Shown piece by piece: positions 1 to 8,608 of a stretch of 55,550 bases of DNA. Origin of the DNA: Bacteroidota bacterium (GTDB lineage Bacteria; Bacteroidota; Bacteroidia; Bacteroidales; B39-G9). Under the pieces are notes generated by a model. That model saw nothing but the letters and a program-made list of their open reading frames with translations. It made no database searches and was not told the DNA's origin. A program made the translations under genes and the position numbers. Where the stretch lies: contig JADFUR010000010.1 in the NCBI GenBank assembly GCA_015222055.1, positions 1-55,550 on the forward strand, written 5' to 3'. How positions within the stretch are numbered: position 1 is the stretch's first letter; each line of letters begins with the position of its first letter.

Positions 1-147
1 AGCAATGTTATAAAACAAATTGCTATTAAAGGTGAGATAACAATAAGATATAGATGGTGGAATTATTCTAAATTTCCTATTGCTTTTATCTCGATAGGTT
101 TGTTAATTATACTTGTTACAAATCGCTACAAGAAAACCTGTCGCTAG
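1..147 (+). CDS. 3' end of an unidentified membrane-anchored protein (partial)
   Basis: Frame 1 is open from the first base of the window to a TAG at 145-147, giving 48 residues. The segment contains one hydrophobic stretch (about residues 27-40, FPIAFISIGLLIIL) followed by a basic tail RYKKTCR, which is the pattern of a C-terminal membrane anchor with a cytoplasmic end. A strong hairpin with a short T-run follows at 234-256 and would serve as its terminator. The start and main body lie outside the window, so the family cannot be named. It could still be a chance open frame, but the membrane anchor and downstream terminator favour a real gene end. Confidence 0.45.
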   Translation, partial: SNVIKQIAIKGEITIRYRWWNYSKFPIAFISIGLLIILVTNRYKKTCR

Positions 148-233
148 TCCCCTCGCTCGGCAAAGTCTCTGACTTCGTTGCATTACATTTTTGTAAAGCT
201 TGGCTAAGCGTAGGATAAAATAATACAAGTGCT

Positions 234-256
234 AAGCGAAGTTTTTAACTTCGCTT
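234..256 (+). terminator. Rho-independent terminator
   Basis: A perfect 10-bp stem, AAGCGAAGTT paired with AACTTCGCTT, closes a TTT loop and is followed by TTCT. It lies 87 bases after the stop of the partial plus-strand gene, so it probably ends that transcript. Confidence 0.6.
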
Positions 257-407
257 TTCTAAAGTGCTGTTTTTTAACTATTATTGTAAATAAAAAGAAA
301 TCGTAACAAAAAAAGATGTCAACCGCTTATCAAATTAAAGAATAAGATAAATTATATTACTTAATATTTCAAGTAGTATATTAATAGTATTTAAAAATGC
401 TTATAAT

Positions 408-459
408 GAAAAAGGCCCCGCTACCCCACGATTGCATCGTGTGGTCTAAAAGCAGTTTC
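408..459. repeat. GC-rich imperfect palindrome
   Basis: The core is CACGAT-TGC-ATCGTG (427-441), with outer pairs GCT/AGC and GAAA/TTTC extending towards 408 and 459. It stands out in a very AT-rich spacer. It may be a REP-like element or a terminator. No second copy was seen in the window. Confidence 0.35.
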
Positions 460-584
460 ATAATACCATGATTTGTAAAAATTTTATTACATTTGAAATT
501 AAATATCAACATTAAACCTTAAGGTCTTGAAAAATAATAATAGTGCTTTCTGAAATGCTGGGTAAAAGATAAGAAGTAAAAAAA

Positions 585-1286
585 TTAAAACGGGGAAATT
601 GACAAACCCACAGAAAAAGGAGTAATGTCAGGTCCTTTATCCTTTTCAAACAATTTTGTTAAAGGGAAAAATCCGGTAATGTTAAATTTTCCATAACCAA
701 TTCTTGCAGTTACTCCGTAACGGTATTTCTGAATATTGTCAATATTGTATTTTTTTATTTTAATTTCTTTGCCTGAGCCGTCTAAATTATCTCCTTTGTA
801 TTTTGTGTGACTGTTTACAAGATATCCTGCTTTAAAGCCTGCAAATATTTTAAAACTCTTATCTTTTCTGCTTGCTTTATTTGTCCGCAATCGTATTTCA
901 ACAGGTAGCTCTATATAAGTAGTTGCAAGTTTGTTTGCTTTGTAGTCAATATTATCGGGAATATTAACAAAAGAGGTAACTCCCTGATTGTCAATTTCTG
1001 GTGTGGCATCAATAAAATAATTTTGGCAGCTTATTCCAAATCCTGCAGCAAGGGAAATGTTTGAATGTTGCCCCAGTAGCGTTTCTAGATATGAAATATT
1101 TATTCCTCGAGAGTATGGTTTTAATGTTATGTTTGAAGGTGTGTTGAGCCAAGAATCGTAGTTTATGTCAACAATTAAATTGTCGTTTGAAAATATTTTT
1201 ATCTCAGTTGTTTTTTTTTCTTGTGAAAACAACAAATTAGTTAATAGCAAAAGAATAATAGTAAATACGTGTAGCTTCATTATCAA
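585..1286 (-). CDS. Outer-membrane beta-barrel protein, function unknown
   Basis: This 233-residue protein begins with a signal peptide (basic MIMKLH, then a hydrophobic run ending near LLFSQ) and continues with alternating polar and hydrophobic strands. It ends FSVGLSISPF, with a terminal aromatic residue as expected for BAM-dependent barrels. Length and pattern fit the small porin-type (OMP_b-brl) proteins common in Bacteroidota. Translation may begin at the second Met (MKLHV). It lies alone, downstream of the efflux operon but separated from it by a terminator, so it is not clearly part of that system. No substrate can be deduced. Confidence 0.65.
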   Translation of the reverse strand: MIMKLHVFTIILLLLTNLLFSQEKKTTEIKIFSNDNLIVDINYDSWLNTPSNITLKPYSRGINISYLETLLGQHSNISLAAGFGISCQNYFIDATPEIDNQGVTSFVNIPDNIDYKANKLATTYIELPVEIRLRTNKASRKDKSFKIFAGFKAGYLVNSHTKYKGDNLDGSGKEIKIKKYNIDNIQKYRYGVTARIGYGKFNITGFFPLTKLFEKDKGPDITPFSVGLSISPF

Positions 1287-1340
1287 AGAATTAGAAATAA
1301 ACTCTAATGTAAATTTATGGAATAAAAATTAGAATAACAA

Positions 1341-1366
1341 AAAAGCCCTCTGTGAAGAGAGCTTTT
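1341..1366 (-). terminator. Terminator of the efflux operon (possibly bidirectional)
   Basis: The stem AAAAGC-c-CTCT / AGAG-a-GCTTTT closes a GTGA loop with one internal mismatch. T-rich sequence follows on the minus strand. It lies about 170 bases beyond the last efflux-operon gene and before the barrel gene that starts at 1286, so it separates the two. Confidence 0.6.
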
Positions 1367-1389
1367 TGTTGTTTTAAAATGTGTCCTTT

Positions 1390-1468
1390 TGTCATTCCAA
1401 AGTGAGGCACGAGCGAGGAATCTCCTTTTTTATTTCAAGGGGATTTCTCCCTAACGCTCGAAATGACA
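1390..1468. repeat. REP-like imperfect inverted repeat
   Basis: The left arm starts TGTCATTCC and carries GAGCGAGGAATCTCC. The right arm, read on the other strand, starts TGTCATTTCGAGCG and carries GGGAGAAATCCCC. The two arms are clearly related, so the unit folds into a long imperfect hairpin. Such palindromes are frequent between genes in Bacteroidota. It makes a false reading frame at 1381-1584. Confidence 0.5.
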
Positions 1469-1536
1469 GTTTGAATGAAATTTCGTTGACTTTAAAGGCA
1501 GACACTAATTCTTTACTCTTCCTTTTTAACCAAGCT

Positions 1537-1842
1537 TTAATCGTAGAAATAATCATCAATAGTCCAACTGCAGCAAGTTATTAGCTCGCTTTCATTTTGA
1601 GCATTTTTATTAAAGTCTCGAAGTTTTTGTATCACTTCTTTTGCTTTTTCGTCGTCGTGAAATTGTAAAAAAATTGATGCGTTATAGCCTGGCCAAACAG
1701 CAGTATCTAATCGAGGATCGCCTTTAACACCTTTTGCAGTAACGTGGTCAACCACTTGATAGTCTTTTACATTAATTGTTTCAAGTTGTGTAAGAAGTGC
1801 ATCTAAAACACTTTTGTTACATGTGCAATATATCATTTTCAT
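1537..1842 (-). CDS. PG0541 family transporter-associated protein (PII/CutA-like)
   Basis: This 101-residue cytoplasmic protein has no signal peptide. It is the last gene of the efflux operon, 38 bases after the RND pump gene. The N-terminal MIYCTCNKSVLDALLTQL strand-helix pattern and overall size resemble the small ferredoxin-like fold of PII/CutA/DUF3240 proteins. Bacteroidota RND operons often carry such a protein next to the pump (the PG0541 family of Porphyromonas). Several cysteines are present (one pair near the N-terminus, CTC, and one near the C-terminus, CC), which would suit metal sensing, but that is inference. The family's function is not established. Assignment rests on remembered resemblance and the operon position. 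Confidence 0.65.
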   Translation of the reverse strand: MKMIYCTCNKSVLDALLTQLETINVKDYQVVDHVTAKGVKGDPRLDTAVWPGYNASIFLQFHDDEKAKEVIQKLRDFNKNAQNESELITCCSWTIDDYFYD

Positions 1843-1880
1843 TTTAATATCGTTTTAAATTTTATTTATCTAATTCTAAA

Positions 1881-4800
1881 TTAAATATTTGTAATAAGAG
1901 CTTGTTCGTTACGTTCCTTAATTACTGATTTATAATGAAAAGCCGTATATATAGTAGGAACCAGCAATAATGTGATAACAGTAGAAACGAGTAATCCTCC
2001 AATCATTGTTATTCCAAGTGGTGAAAACATTTCGTTACCCATACCGGTACTCATTGCCATTGGTAACATTCCTAGTATCGTTGTAAGCGATGTCATCAAC
2101 ACAGGTCGCATTCTCGATCTTCCTGCTTCTAACACAGCATCAATAAATTTATATTCACGTTGACGTAATAAATTAGTATAATCAACAAGCACAATAGCGT
2201 TGTTTACAACAATACCAATTAACATTATTATACCAATAAAAGTTGTTATGCTCAATGTTATTCCTGTTATTTTAAATGCCCAAATAACACCAATCAGTCC
2301 AAAAGGTAGAGCAAACATAATGATAAACGGGTCAAGAAACGATTCGAATTGTGCTGCCATAACCATGTAAACTAATAAAATACCAAGTATTAATATTAGA
2401 TACAAATCAGAAAAAGATTCGCCTTGAGAAGTAACCTGACCTCCAATATTTACATCAATTCCTGATGGAACATCAATAGTTGCGAGAATGTCTTTTACTT
2501 TTGTTGTAGCATCTCCAAGTGAAGTGTTATTTAAATTTGCCTGAACAGAAACAATTCGCTGTTGTGATGTTCTTTTTATTTCAAGAGAACCAGATCCTTC
2601 TGTAATTGTAGCAAACGATGATAATAGTATTTGTTTGCCCCTCAGATTAGTTACAGTAATATTTTTTATGTCTTCAATTTTATTTCTGTGGTCTGGAGCA
2701 TAGCGAACAACAATATCATAGTTACTGCCTTTTTCTTTATATTCGCCGGCATCAGCCCCATAAATGCTTTGGCGAACCTGCATTGCAATCATAGCTGTAT
2801 TTAGAGCCATGCTCGATGCTTTTTTCTTATCAATTGATATTTCTATTTCTAATTTTCCTTTATCAATTGTTGTTGATACGTCGCTTAATATGGAAGTGTT
2901 ATCAAATTTATTTTTAATCTGGCTTGCAACTCTGTTCAGTTCCTCAAAGTCGTTTCCAGAGATATTTATTTCAATAGGTTTTTTATTTCCTAAAAGAGCT
3001 GCAGATAAAAGACTACCGGCACTAACATGAAATTTATCTATTTCAGGAATTTCAGCAACTTTTTTTCTAATAACTTCGCCTATTTCTTTGGCTGTTCTTT
3101 CTCGTTTATTAGGTAATGTTAAGTGACAAAGAACCGTACTAACATTTTTTCCCTCAGAAAAACCAACAGTTGTTAATGAACCATCTTCGGTTTGTCCGGT
3201 TATTGATGCAAGTGTTCCGGGAACTCTTTCAGGGACATTTTCTATAATTATTTTCTGAACTTTTTGAGAAACTCTGTCAGTTTCTTCAGCACTTGTTCCA
3301 ACGGGAGTTTCAAAAACAATAGCTAAGTCTCCTGCATCAAATTCGGGAATATAGTCAGTCCCAAGATTTTTGCCAACATATAAAGAGAATACAAATATTA
3401 TAATTGCAGATGATATTGTAATGATTTTATGTGAAACAGCCCAGTTTAATAATTTTTTATATTTACTTTCAGTAACGCTAAATATTTTTTCACTAGCATT
3501 AAATAATTTGCCGTGTTTCTTTTTCTTTTTACTCTTTGCTTTTAATAATTTTGACGAAACCATTGGAGTAAGAGTAAGTGCTGTAAATAACGATGCAATC
3601 ATTGTGGCAGAGGTTAATATAGCAAGTTGTTTAAACATTATTCCTACTACACCACCCATGAATACCATTGGGATAAAAACCATCAATGTTGTTAAGGTTG
3701 AAGCAGAAATAGCCATTCCCATTTCGCTTGTTCCAAATATTGCCGCCATTTTTGGTTTTGCACCTTTCTCAACATGTTGAGTTATATTCTCTAAAACTAC
3801 TATCGCATTGTCAACAACCATCCCTATTGCTATCACTAATGACATTAATGAGAAAATGTTTATTGTGTAGCCTACAAGATACATTACTATAAATGCTATG
3901 ATAAGTGAGAACGGAATTGTTAAGAAAATAATTAAACTTGATTTCCATTCACGTAAGAAAGCAAATACTACTATACTGACAAATAGTAATGCCCACCATA
4001 TGCTCGATGATAAACTGCCAATCGATTGTGTAATTACTTCGTCGGTATTTACTATTTCATCAATCACAATATCTTTTGGTAGTTGCTTTTTTATTTCAGC
4101 CATTTTTTTTCTTGTAGCTTTAATAACATCAAGAGTGTTTGCACCCGATTGTTTTTGAACCATAAAAGCTACACCAAGACCATTTTTTGTTCGTGCAAAT
4201 TCATCTTTTTCTTTAAAAGAATCTTCAATATCTGCAACATCTTTAAGAGTAATTATTCTATCGTTAAAGTTTATTAAAACAATGTCTTTTATATCTTCAA
4301 CAGAAGAAAATTCACCCGGTACACGAACAGCAAAATCATTTTTGCCAACTTTTATATTCCCGCCCGGAATTGTAATATTTTCAGCTTTTAAGATTGTTGA
4401 TATTTGACTTATCGACATATTGTAAGCCTGCAATTTGCCCGGGTCAACATTTATTTTTATTTCGCGTGTAGGCTGTGCTAGGTAAATAACAGTACCAACA
4501 CCTTCAACTTTTCTAATTGGACTTGCAATTTTATCTTCAATAATTTTTTCAATTCCTGTGTAATTTTCTTCAGCTGTAATACCGTAAACTAAAACAGGCA
4601 TCATTGAAGAGTTTATTTTAAATATTACAGGCGATTGTGCATCATCAGGTAAATGGCGTTTCACTAATTCAATAAGGTCACGTGCACTATTTGATGCTTG
4701 GTTAATGTCTGCACCCCAGCTAAATTCTAACGAAACAAAAGAAACATTTTCTTTTGATGAAGATTTTATTTCTTTTAGGTTTTCAGTGCCAGAGAGTACT

Positions 4801-5006
4801 GCTTCAAGAGGTTTTGTAACCTGTTGTTCAACCTCTTCGGCAGAAGCACCCGGATATACAGTTATAACTGTAATTGTAGGCAGTTCCATTTTTGGCATTA
4901 TATCGACAGGTAATTTTTGTAACGATACTAGTCCAAACAATAAAACTGCTATAAATATCATTGCTGTTGCAACAGGTCTTTTTACAGATAATTCAGGTAA
5001 TTTCAT
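1881..5006 (-). CDS. RND efflux pump inner-membrane subunit (AcrB/HAE1-like)
   Basis: At 1041 residues this is full length for a resistance-nodulation-division transporter. It has a first TM helix at about 13-30, the periplasmic start MPKMELPTITV, a large periplasmic loop, a cluster of TM helices from about 335, and the duplicated second half ending with helices near 900-1020. The TM4 signature GMVVDNAIVVLENI has one acidic residue (D399) followed by Asn, where AcrB has two Asp; D399 would carry the proton relay. It exports drugs or other amphiphiles by proton antiport, using the adaptor and TolC proteins encoded just upstream in the same operon. Substrate is unknown. The adaptor's lack of metal-site residues argues for HAE1 rather than CusA type. 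Confidence 0.93.
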   Translation of the reverse strand: MKLPELSVKRPVATAMIFIAVLLFGLVSLQKLPVDIMPKMELPTITVITVYPGASAEEVEQQVTKPLEAVLSGTENLKEIKSSSKENVSFVSLEFSWGADINQASNSARDLIELVKRHLPDDAQSPVIFKINSSMMPVLVYGITAEENYTGIEKIIEDKIASPIRKVEGVGTVIYLAQPTREIKINVDPGKLQAYNMSISQISTILKAENITIPGGNIKVGKNDFAVRVPGEFSSVEDIKDIVLINFNDRIITLKDVADIEDSFKEKDEFARTKNGLGVAFMVQKQSGANTLDVIKATRKKMAEIKKQLPKDIVIDEIVNTDEVITQSIGSLSSSIWWALLFVSIVVFAFLREWKSSLIIFLTIPFSLIIAFIVMYLVGYTINIFSLMSLVIAIGMVVDNAIVVLENITQHVEKGAKPKMAAIFGTSEMGMAISASTLTTLMVFIPMVFMGGVVGIMFKQLAILTSATMIASLFTALTLTPMVSSKLLKAKSKKKKKHGKLFNASEKIFSVTESKYKKLLNWAVSHKIITISSAIIIFVFSLYVGKNLGTDYIPEFDAGDLAIVFETPVGTSAEETDRVSQKVQKIIIENVPERVPGTLASITGQTEDGSLTTVGFSEGKNVSTVLCHLTLPNKRERTAKEIGEVIRKKVAEIPEIDKFHVSAGSLLSAALLGNKKPIEINISGNDFEELNRVASQIKNKFDNTSILSDVSTTIDKGKLEIEISIDKKKASSMALNTAMIAMQVRQSIYGADAGEYKEKGSNYDIVVRYAPDHRNKIEDIKNITVTNLRGKQILLSSFATITEGSGSLEIKRTSQQRIVSVQANLNNTSLGDATTKVKDILATIDVPSGIDVNIGGQVTSQGESFSDLYLILILGILLVYMVMAAQFESFLDPFIIMFALPFGLIGVIWAFKITGITLSITTFIGIIMLIGIVVNNAIVLVDYTNLLRQREYKFIDAVLEAGRSRMRPVLMTSLTTILGMLPMAMSTGMGNEMFSPLGITMIGGLLVSTVITLLLVPTIYTAFHYKSVIKERNEQALITNI

Positions 5007-5046
5007 TTTTATATAATTTTAATTGAATTGTTTTTTTTTGTAACAT

Positions 5047-6081
5047 TTAGTTTTTAATAGTTACTGTGCTACCGTCATGAATTTTATTTTTACCAAGTGT
5101 AACAATTTCGCTGTTGATTTTTAGTCCGCTTACTGCAACTTTTTCTTCAAGAGTTGTAATACGTTTAACAGGGTTTTTAATTACTTTGTTGTTTTTAACT
5201 GTAAAAACATAATCGTTTCCTGTTCCTGCCTGACGTAAAATTGCACTAATAGGCACAAAAATTGCTTTTTCTTGAGGTAATTTTATCGATACATTAGCAT
5301 ACATACCCGGCTTGATAATTAAAGCAGGATTTTTAATATTTATTTCAACTTTTGCTGTTCTTGTCATTGTCGATAAAACGGGTTCAATATTTGAAACAAG
5401 GCCATTGAAAATTTTGTTTGGATAAGCATCAAATACAACTTCTGCTTTTTGTCCTTTATTAATTTTAGATATATCTTTTTCGTTTACGTCAATTTTAATT
5501 TTCAATGTATTTAGTTGCATTAATTGAACAATACCTGAAGTCATTGAATATCCCGGTGAAAGGTTAGGTGCAAAGAAAAAATTCTCACCTTCTTTTACAA
5601 GATAACCTACAATAGTTCCTGAGAAAGGAGCTCTAATTTCCGCACTTTTACGTAACATACTGGTTTTTTCTTTTGAAGCATCATATTTTGCTTTTACATG
5701 ATCAAAGTCTTGTTGACTTAAGCTACCTTTTTCTTTTAATCTTTTAACGCGGTCAAAATCTTTTTTTATTGCATTGTTTTCAATTTCTGCTTGAGCAAGC
5801 AATTCGCCTGATAAAGAAACTAATAAATCGCCTTTTTTAACAAGTTGTCCTTTTTTATAATATAATTTTTCTACTCTTCCAGGTATTGCTGCACCCAGAT
5901 TTGCTTCTTTAATAGCAAAAGCAGTTCCTATATAATTTAATTTTGGAGTGTAATTTTCTAACTTAGTTTGAGTTGTGCTAACTATAATTTTTTCTGCCTC
6001 AACATTTTTTTCTTTTTCTTCATTTGTGCAACTTATTATTCCGAATAATAAGATAAATGCTAAAATTATATTTTTTTTCAT
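5047..6081 (-). CDS. RND efflux periplasmic adaptor (membrane fusion protein), lipoprotein
   Basis: A 344-residue HlyD/AcrA-type adaptor. A lipoprotein signal ends with a lipobox-like IISC at about residue 18, so the mature protein is lipid-anchored. The biotinyl-lipoyl half-motif AAIPGRVEKLYYKKGQLVKKGDLL, a short coiled-coil hairpin (about 100-145), the second lipoyl half (AEIRAPFSGTIVGYLVKEGE) and the beta-barrel with PGMYANVSI follow in the usual order. The coiled coil is short. It bridges the pump encoded 40 bases downstream and the TolC-like channel encoded 64 bases upstream. Confidence 0.93.
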   Translation of the reverse strand: MKKNIILAFILLFGIISCTNEEKEKNVEAEKIIVSTTQTKLENYTPKLNYIGTAFAIKEANLGAAIPGRVEKLYYKKGQLVKKGDLLVSLSGELLAQAEIENNAIKKDFDRVKRLKEKGSLSQQDFDHVKAKYDASKEKTSMLRKSAEIRAPFSGTIVGYLVKEGENFFFAPNLSPGYSMTSGIVQLMQLNTLKIKIDVNEKDISKINKGQKAEVVFDAYPNKIFNGLVSNIEPVLSTMTRTAKVEINIKNPALIIKPGMYANVSIKLPQEKAIFVPISAILRQAGTGNDYVFTVKNNKVIKNPVKRITTLEEKVAVSGLKINSEIVTLGKNKIHDGSTVTIKN

Positions 6082-6145
6082 GGTTTTATTTTTTTGAATA
6101 TTGGTCTAATTGGTTTTTTCTAAATGTTTAATGTTAACGATAAAT

Positions 6146-7642
6146 CTAAAATTTTAACTGACCTGTTACTTTAAGCAAGTTTGTTTTGTTTAATTTGTTC
6201 TCTGTTACAGCATCAATATATTCTGAATATGCATTTTGCCATAAGGCTTGAGCGTCAAGCACATCGGTTGTTTTTAAAATTCCTTCATTAAATTTATTCT
6301 TTGTGTCGTCTAAGTTTTCTTTAGCTTGTTCTAATGATATTTTTGTCATTTGAATTTTAGTTACAGATTCATTGCTTTTGAAAATAGCTTGTTGAACCTG
6401 AAGAGATATTAGTTCTCGAGCTTCTTCTAATTTTAGCTCACTTACTTTTCGTTCATGTTTAGCAGCAACTAAAGTGTGTTTTTTATCACCCCAGTGAAAA
6501 ATAGGAATGTTGCAAACAACGCCTACATTCCAATCACTACCAAAATCCTCTGAAAATCCGGTATAAGGATTTGGGTTTGAGAAGAAGTAATTTGCTGTAA
6601 GTCCAAGGTTAGGCATGTATCTTGATTTCATTATGTTTACGCCAGATTTTGCAATATTTACAGAATTTTGTAATATTTCAATTTCAGGCCTGGTTTGTAA
6701 AGCCATATCAGTATAGGTTTGATCCGGATTAATCTGATATAATCCTGTGAGAGAATCTGTTAATTCTATTTTTGTATTAAGTGGAAGTCCAATAATTTGA
6801 CAAAGAGCCATTTTTGAAAGAACTAAACCATTATTTGCCTTCAAAAGTTTTAGTTTTACTTCGTTAAGTTTAACTTTTGCTTTTAGCAAATCATTGTTTG
6901 TAATAATTCCCTCATCATAAATATTTTGTAAATCTACTAAAAGAGTGTCAAGCATTTTTTTGTAGTCTTCTGCTATTTTTACTTTTTCCTCTACAGATAT
7001 AGTTCTCCAATAAGCCTCGTCTGTTTTGTAAAGAATATCAGACGTTTTTAGTCTTTCGTTTGCGTTAGCTACTTTTTCCCCATATTTAGTTATTTTATAT
7101 GTTTCTTTTATTTTACCTCCCATAAATATCGGCTGTGTTAGGCCAAAATTCATTAAGTACAAGTTTTTAGATCCAATTTTAGCTTTGTCTTTAGGTATAA
7201 ATGTGTAATTTTTAAAAACGGGATTCCCATCTGCATCTAATACCGGTGCCCCTGTTGAAGGATTAAGTGCAAATGTTGAAGCAAATACAGCAGGGTCAAA
7301 ATATGGATTTGTTTGCTCAGCTGTAGGTGGAGTTAAAGCTGCTCCATTTATAGTGCCGTTAGATACCGCACCAGCAGGTATAACAGGCAACAACATATCG
7401 TTTTCTAACAAGCTAAATTGCTTGTTAAGCCTTGTGTATGTTCCATTAAAATTAAAATTTGGCAAAAATTGAGTCTTTGCAGATTTTTTTAACGCTTTGG
7501 CAGCTCCTGAATTTTCGTGAGCAATCTGTATTTTTTGATTGTGCTCTAATGCCAACTTTCGACATTGTTCAAGACTATACTCTTCTTGTGCAAACAGAAT
7601 GTTTGAGAGGAGTAGTAAAATAGACAAAAGTTTAATTTTCAT
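6146..7642 (-). CDS. TolC-family outer-membrane efflux channel
   Basis: A 498-residue outer-membrane factor with signal peptide (KLLSILLLLSNILFAQ). It has the internal repeat typical of TolC: two long helical regions (about 20-60 plus 195-290 and 300-490). The second contains the conserved pattern in which 'NEGILKTTDVLDAQ' precedes 'LLKVTGQL' at the C-terminus. A Pro/Ala/Gly-rich loop of about 50 residues (about 85-145) is an extracellular insertion of unusual length. It forms the exit duct for the adjoining RND pump. It follows tetR by 24 bases in the same operon. Confidence 0.92.
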   Translation of the reverse strand: MKIKLLSILLLLSNILFAQEEYSLEQCRKLALEHNQKIQIAHENSGAAKALKKSAKTQFLPNFNFNGTYTRLNKQFSLLENDMLLPVIPAGAVSNGTINGAALTPPTAEQTNPYFDPAVFASTFALNPSTGAPVLDADGNPVFKNYTFIPKDKAKIGSKNLYLMNFGLTQPIFMGGKIKETYKITKYGEKVANANERLKTSDILYKTDEAYWRTISVEEKVKIAEDYKKMLDTLLVDLQNIYDEGIITNNDLLKAKVKLNEVKLKLLKANNGLVLSKMALCQIIGLPLNTKIELTDSLTGLYQINPDQTYTDMALQTRPEIEILQNSVNIAKSGVNIMKSRYMPNLGLTANYFFSNPNPYTGFSEDFGSDWNVGVVCNIPIFHWGDKKHTLVAAKHERKVSELKLEEARELISLQVQQAIFKSNESVTKIQMTKISLEQAKENLDDTKNKFNEGILKTTDVLDAQALWQNAYSEYIDAVTENKLNKTNLLKVTGQLKF

Positions 7643-7666
7643 TTTTTTGAATTTAATTATTGTTGA

Positions 7667-8272
7667 TTAATGTTTACAAATACCATAATAAAGTATATCT
7701 AATAAATCGTCTAAACGATCTTCTACTTCATGTTCGTTGTCGCTTATAATAAGTGGGATTTCTAATCCCTTCATGGCAGTTACAATTGCCATAGCAATTT
7801 TTCCAGTGTCTTTTATTTTAAATAAATCTTTATCAATTCCTTCTTGTAAAATGTTTTTGAGAATATTATGCTCTTCTTTGTCGTATTTTAGTCTTAATTT
7901 TTCAACAGATTCAAACGAACTTAAAAAATCATTCTTTAAAGCATTATAAAAATTTCCCAGATTTTTAATCCCAATCATCCTTGCAAGAATATATTTTTTA
8001 ATTTTTTCTTTAGGGTCATCTGTTGCTCTAATTTTTATTAAGGCTTCTGATATTAATGTTGTCGCTTCTTTTTCAAGAACGGCTTCAAAAATTTCTTCTT
8101 TACTATTAAAATAGTAATAAATAGAGCTTTTCCCTTTTCTTGCTGCATGTGCAATATCATCAACCGTGGTTTTTTTAAATCCAAAGTGGCTAAAGGTTTT
8201 TTGAGCTACGTTAATTATGAAATTTTTTACCTCCTCTTTCGCATTTTTTTCATTTGAAGTAGGTTTTTTCAT
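7667..8272 (-). CDS. TetR-family repressor of the efflux operon
   Basis: A 201-residue regulator with an N-terminal TetR helix-turn-helix at about residues 35-58 (TTVDDIAHAARKGKSSIYYYF, then NSKEEIFEAVL) and a helical ligand-binding C-terminal domain. It is the first gene of the operon, preceded by a good promoter (8345-8375) and a perfect palindrome (8303-8315) between promoter and start codon. The arrangement points to autorepression relieved by a pump substrate. The inducer cannot be told from sequence. Confidence 0.9.
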   Translation of the reverse strand: MKKPTSNEKNAKEEVKNFIINVAQKTFSHFGFKKTTVDDIAHAARKGKSSIYYYFNSKEEIFEAVLEKEATTLISEALIKIRATDDPKEKIKKYILARMIGIKNLGNFYNALKNDFLSSFESVEKLRLKYDKEEHNILKNILQEGIDKDLFKIKDTGKIAMAIVTAMKGLEIPLIISDNEHEVEDRLDDLLDILYYGICKH

Positions 8273-8302
8273 TTTAAAATAAGTTTAATTTGACATTTTT
8301 AC

Positions 8303-8315
8303 TAATCGACGATTA
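8303..8315. promoter_or_regulatory. Candidate TetR operator
   Basis: The palindrome TAATCGACGATTA has perfect 6-base arms around one central base. It lies in the 5' leader of the tetR-led efflux operon, about 30 bases downstream of the -7 element and 31 bases upstream of the tetR start. A repressor bound here would block its own operon. The role is inferred from position and symmetry. Confidence 0.5.
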
Positions 8316-8344
8316 AAGTTTTCGACTGTTTTAGTATTTCGGTA

Positions 8345-8375
8345 CAAAAGTACGAACAATTTTTTAATCTCCAAA
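8345..8375 (-). promoter_or_regulatory. Bacteroidota-type promoter of the efflux operon
   Basis: On the minus strand, TTTG (8372-8375) is followed after 19 bases by TACTTTTG (8345-8352). This matches the -33 TTTG / -7 TAnnTTTG consensus of Bacteroides sigma-ABfr promoters with the expected spacing. It lies 72 bases upstream of tetR. Confidence 0.7.
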
Positions 8376-8551
8376 TCAATTTTTAGTTTTTTTATTTTTT
8401 ATCATTAAAAGGTTTTAGAAAAATGAGAAAGTAAAAAAAATGAAAAAAAATACATTTATTGCAAACGTTTGAATTAAGACTTTGCTTGGTTTTTCATTTC
8501 TTATTACCTGTTTATCACGATATTATACTTTTTTTTTGCTTAAAAAGATTG

Positions 8552-8559
8552 TATATTTG
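8552..8559 (+). promoter_or_regulatory. -7 promoter element of the susCD operon
   Basis: TATATTTG fits TAnnTTTG and lies 49 bases before the chosen susC start at 8609. No well-spaced -33 TTTG is seen. The element falls inside the longer open frame beginning at 8459, so that upstream start is not used. Confidence 0.55.
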
Positions 8560-8608
8560 CATTAGGTATAAGATTGAAAATTTTTTATTAACTAAAAATT
8601 ATAATATC

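Larger units (their letters stand above)
148..584. other. Gene-free spacer with hairpins
   Basis: No credible reading frame is seen. The spacer has several inverted repeats: AAGTC/GACTT around 163-175, the terminator stem at 234-256 and a GC-rich palindrome at 408-459. The first part (about 145-260) is richer in G and C than the surrounding DNA and reads like a dispersed intergenic repeat. No tRNA-like fold was recognised. Confidence 0.5.

Noticed and set aside
1381-1584. Plus-strand open frame of 67 codons
   Set aside because: It runs through the palindromic repeat and antisense into the PG0541 gene; no protein-like features.
8459-8608. 50-residue N-terminal extension of SusC
   Set aside because: It contains the -7 promoter element and would bury the signal peptide; the start at 8609 is clean.
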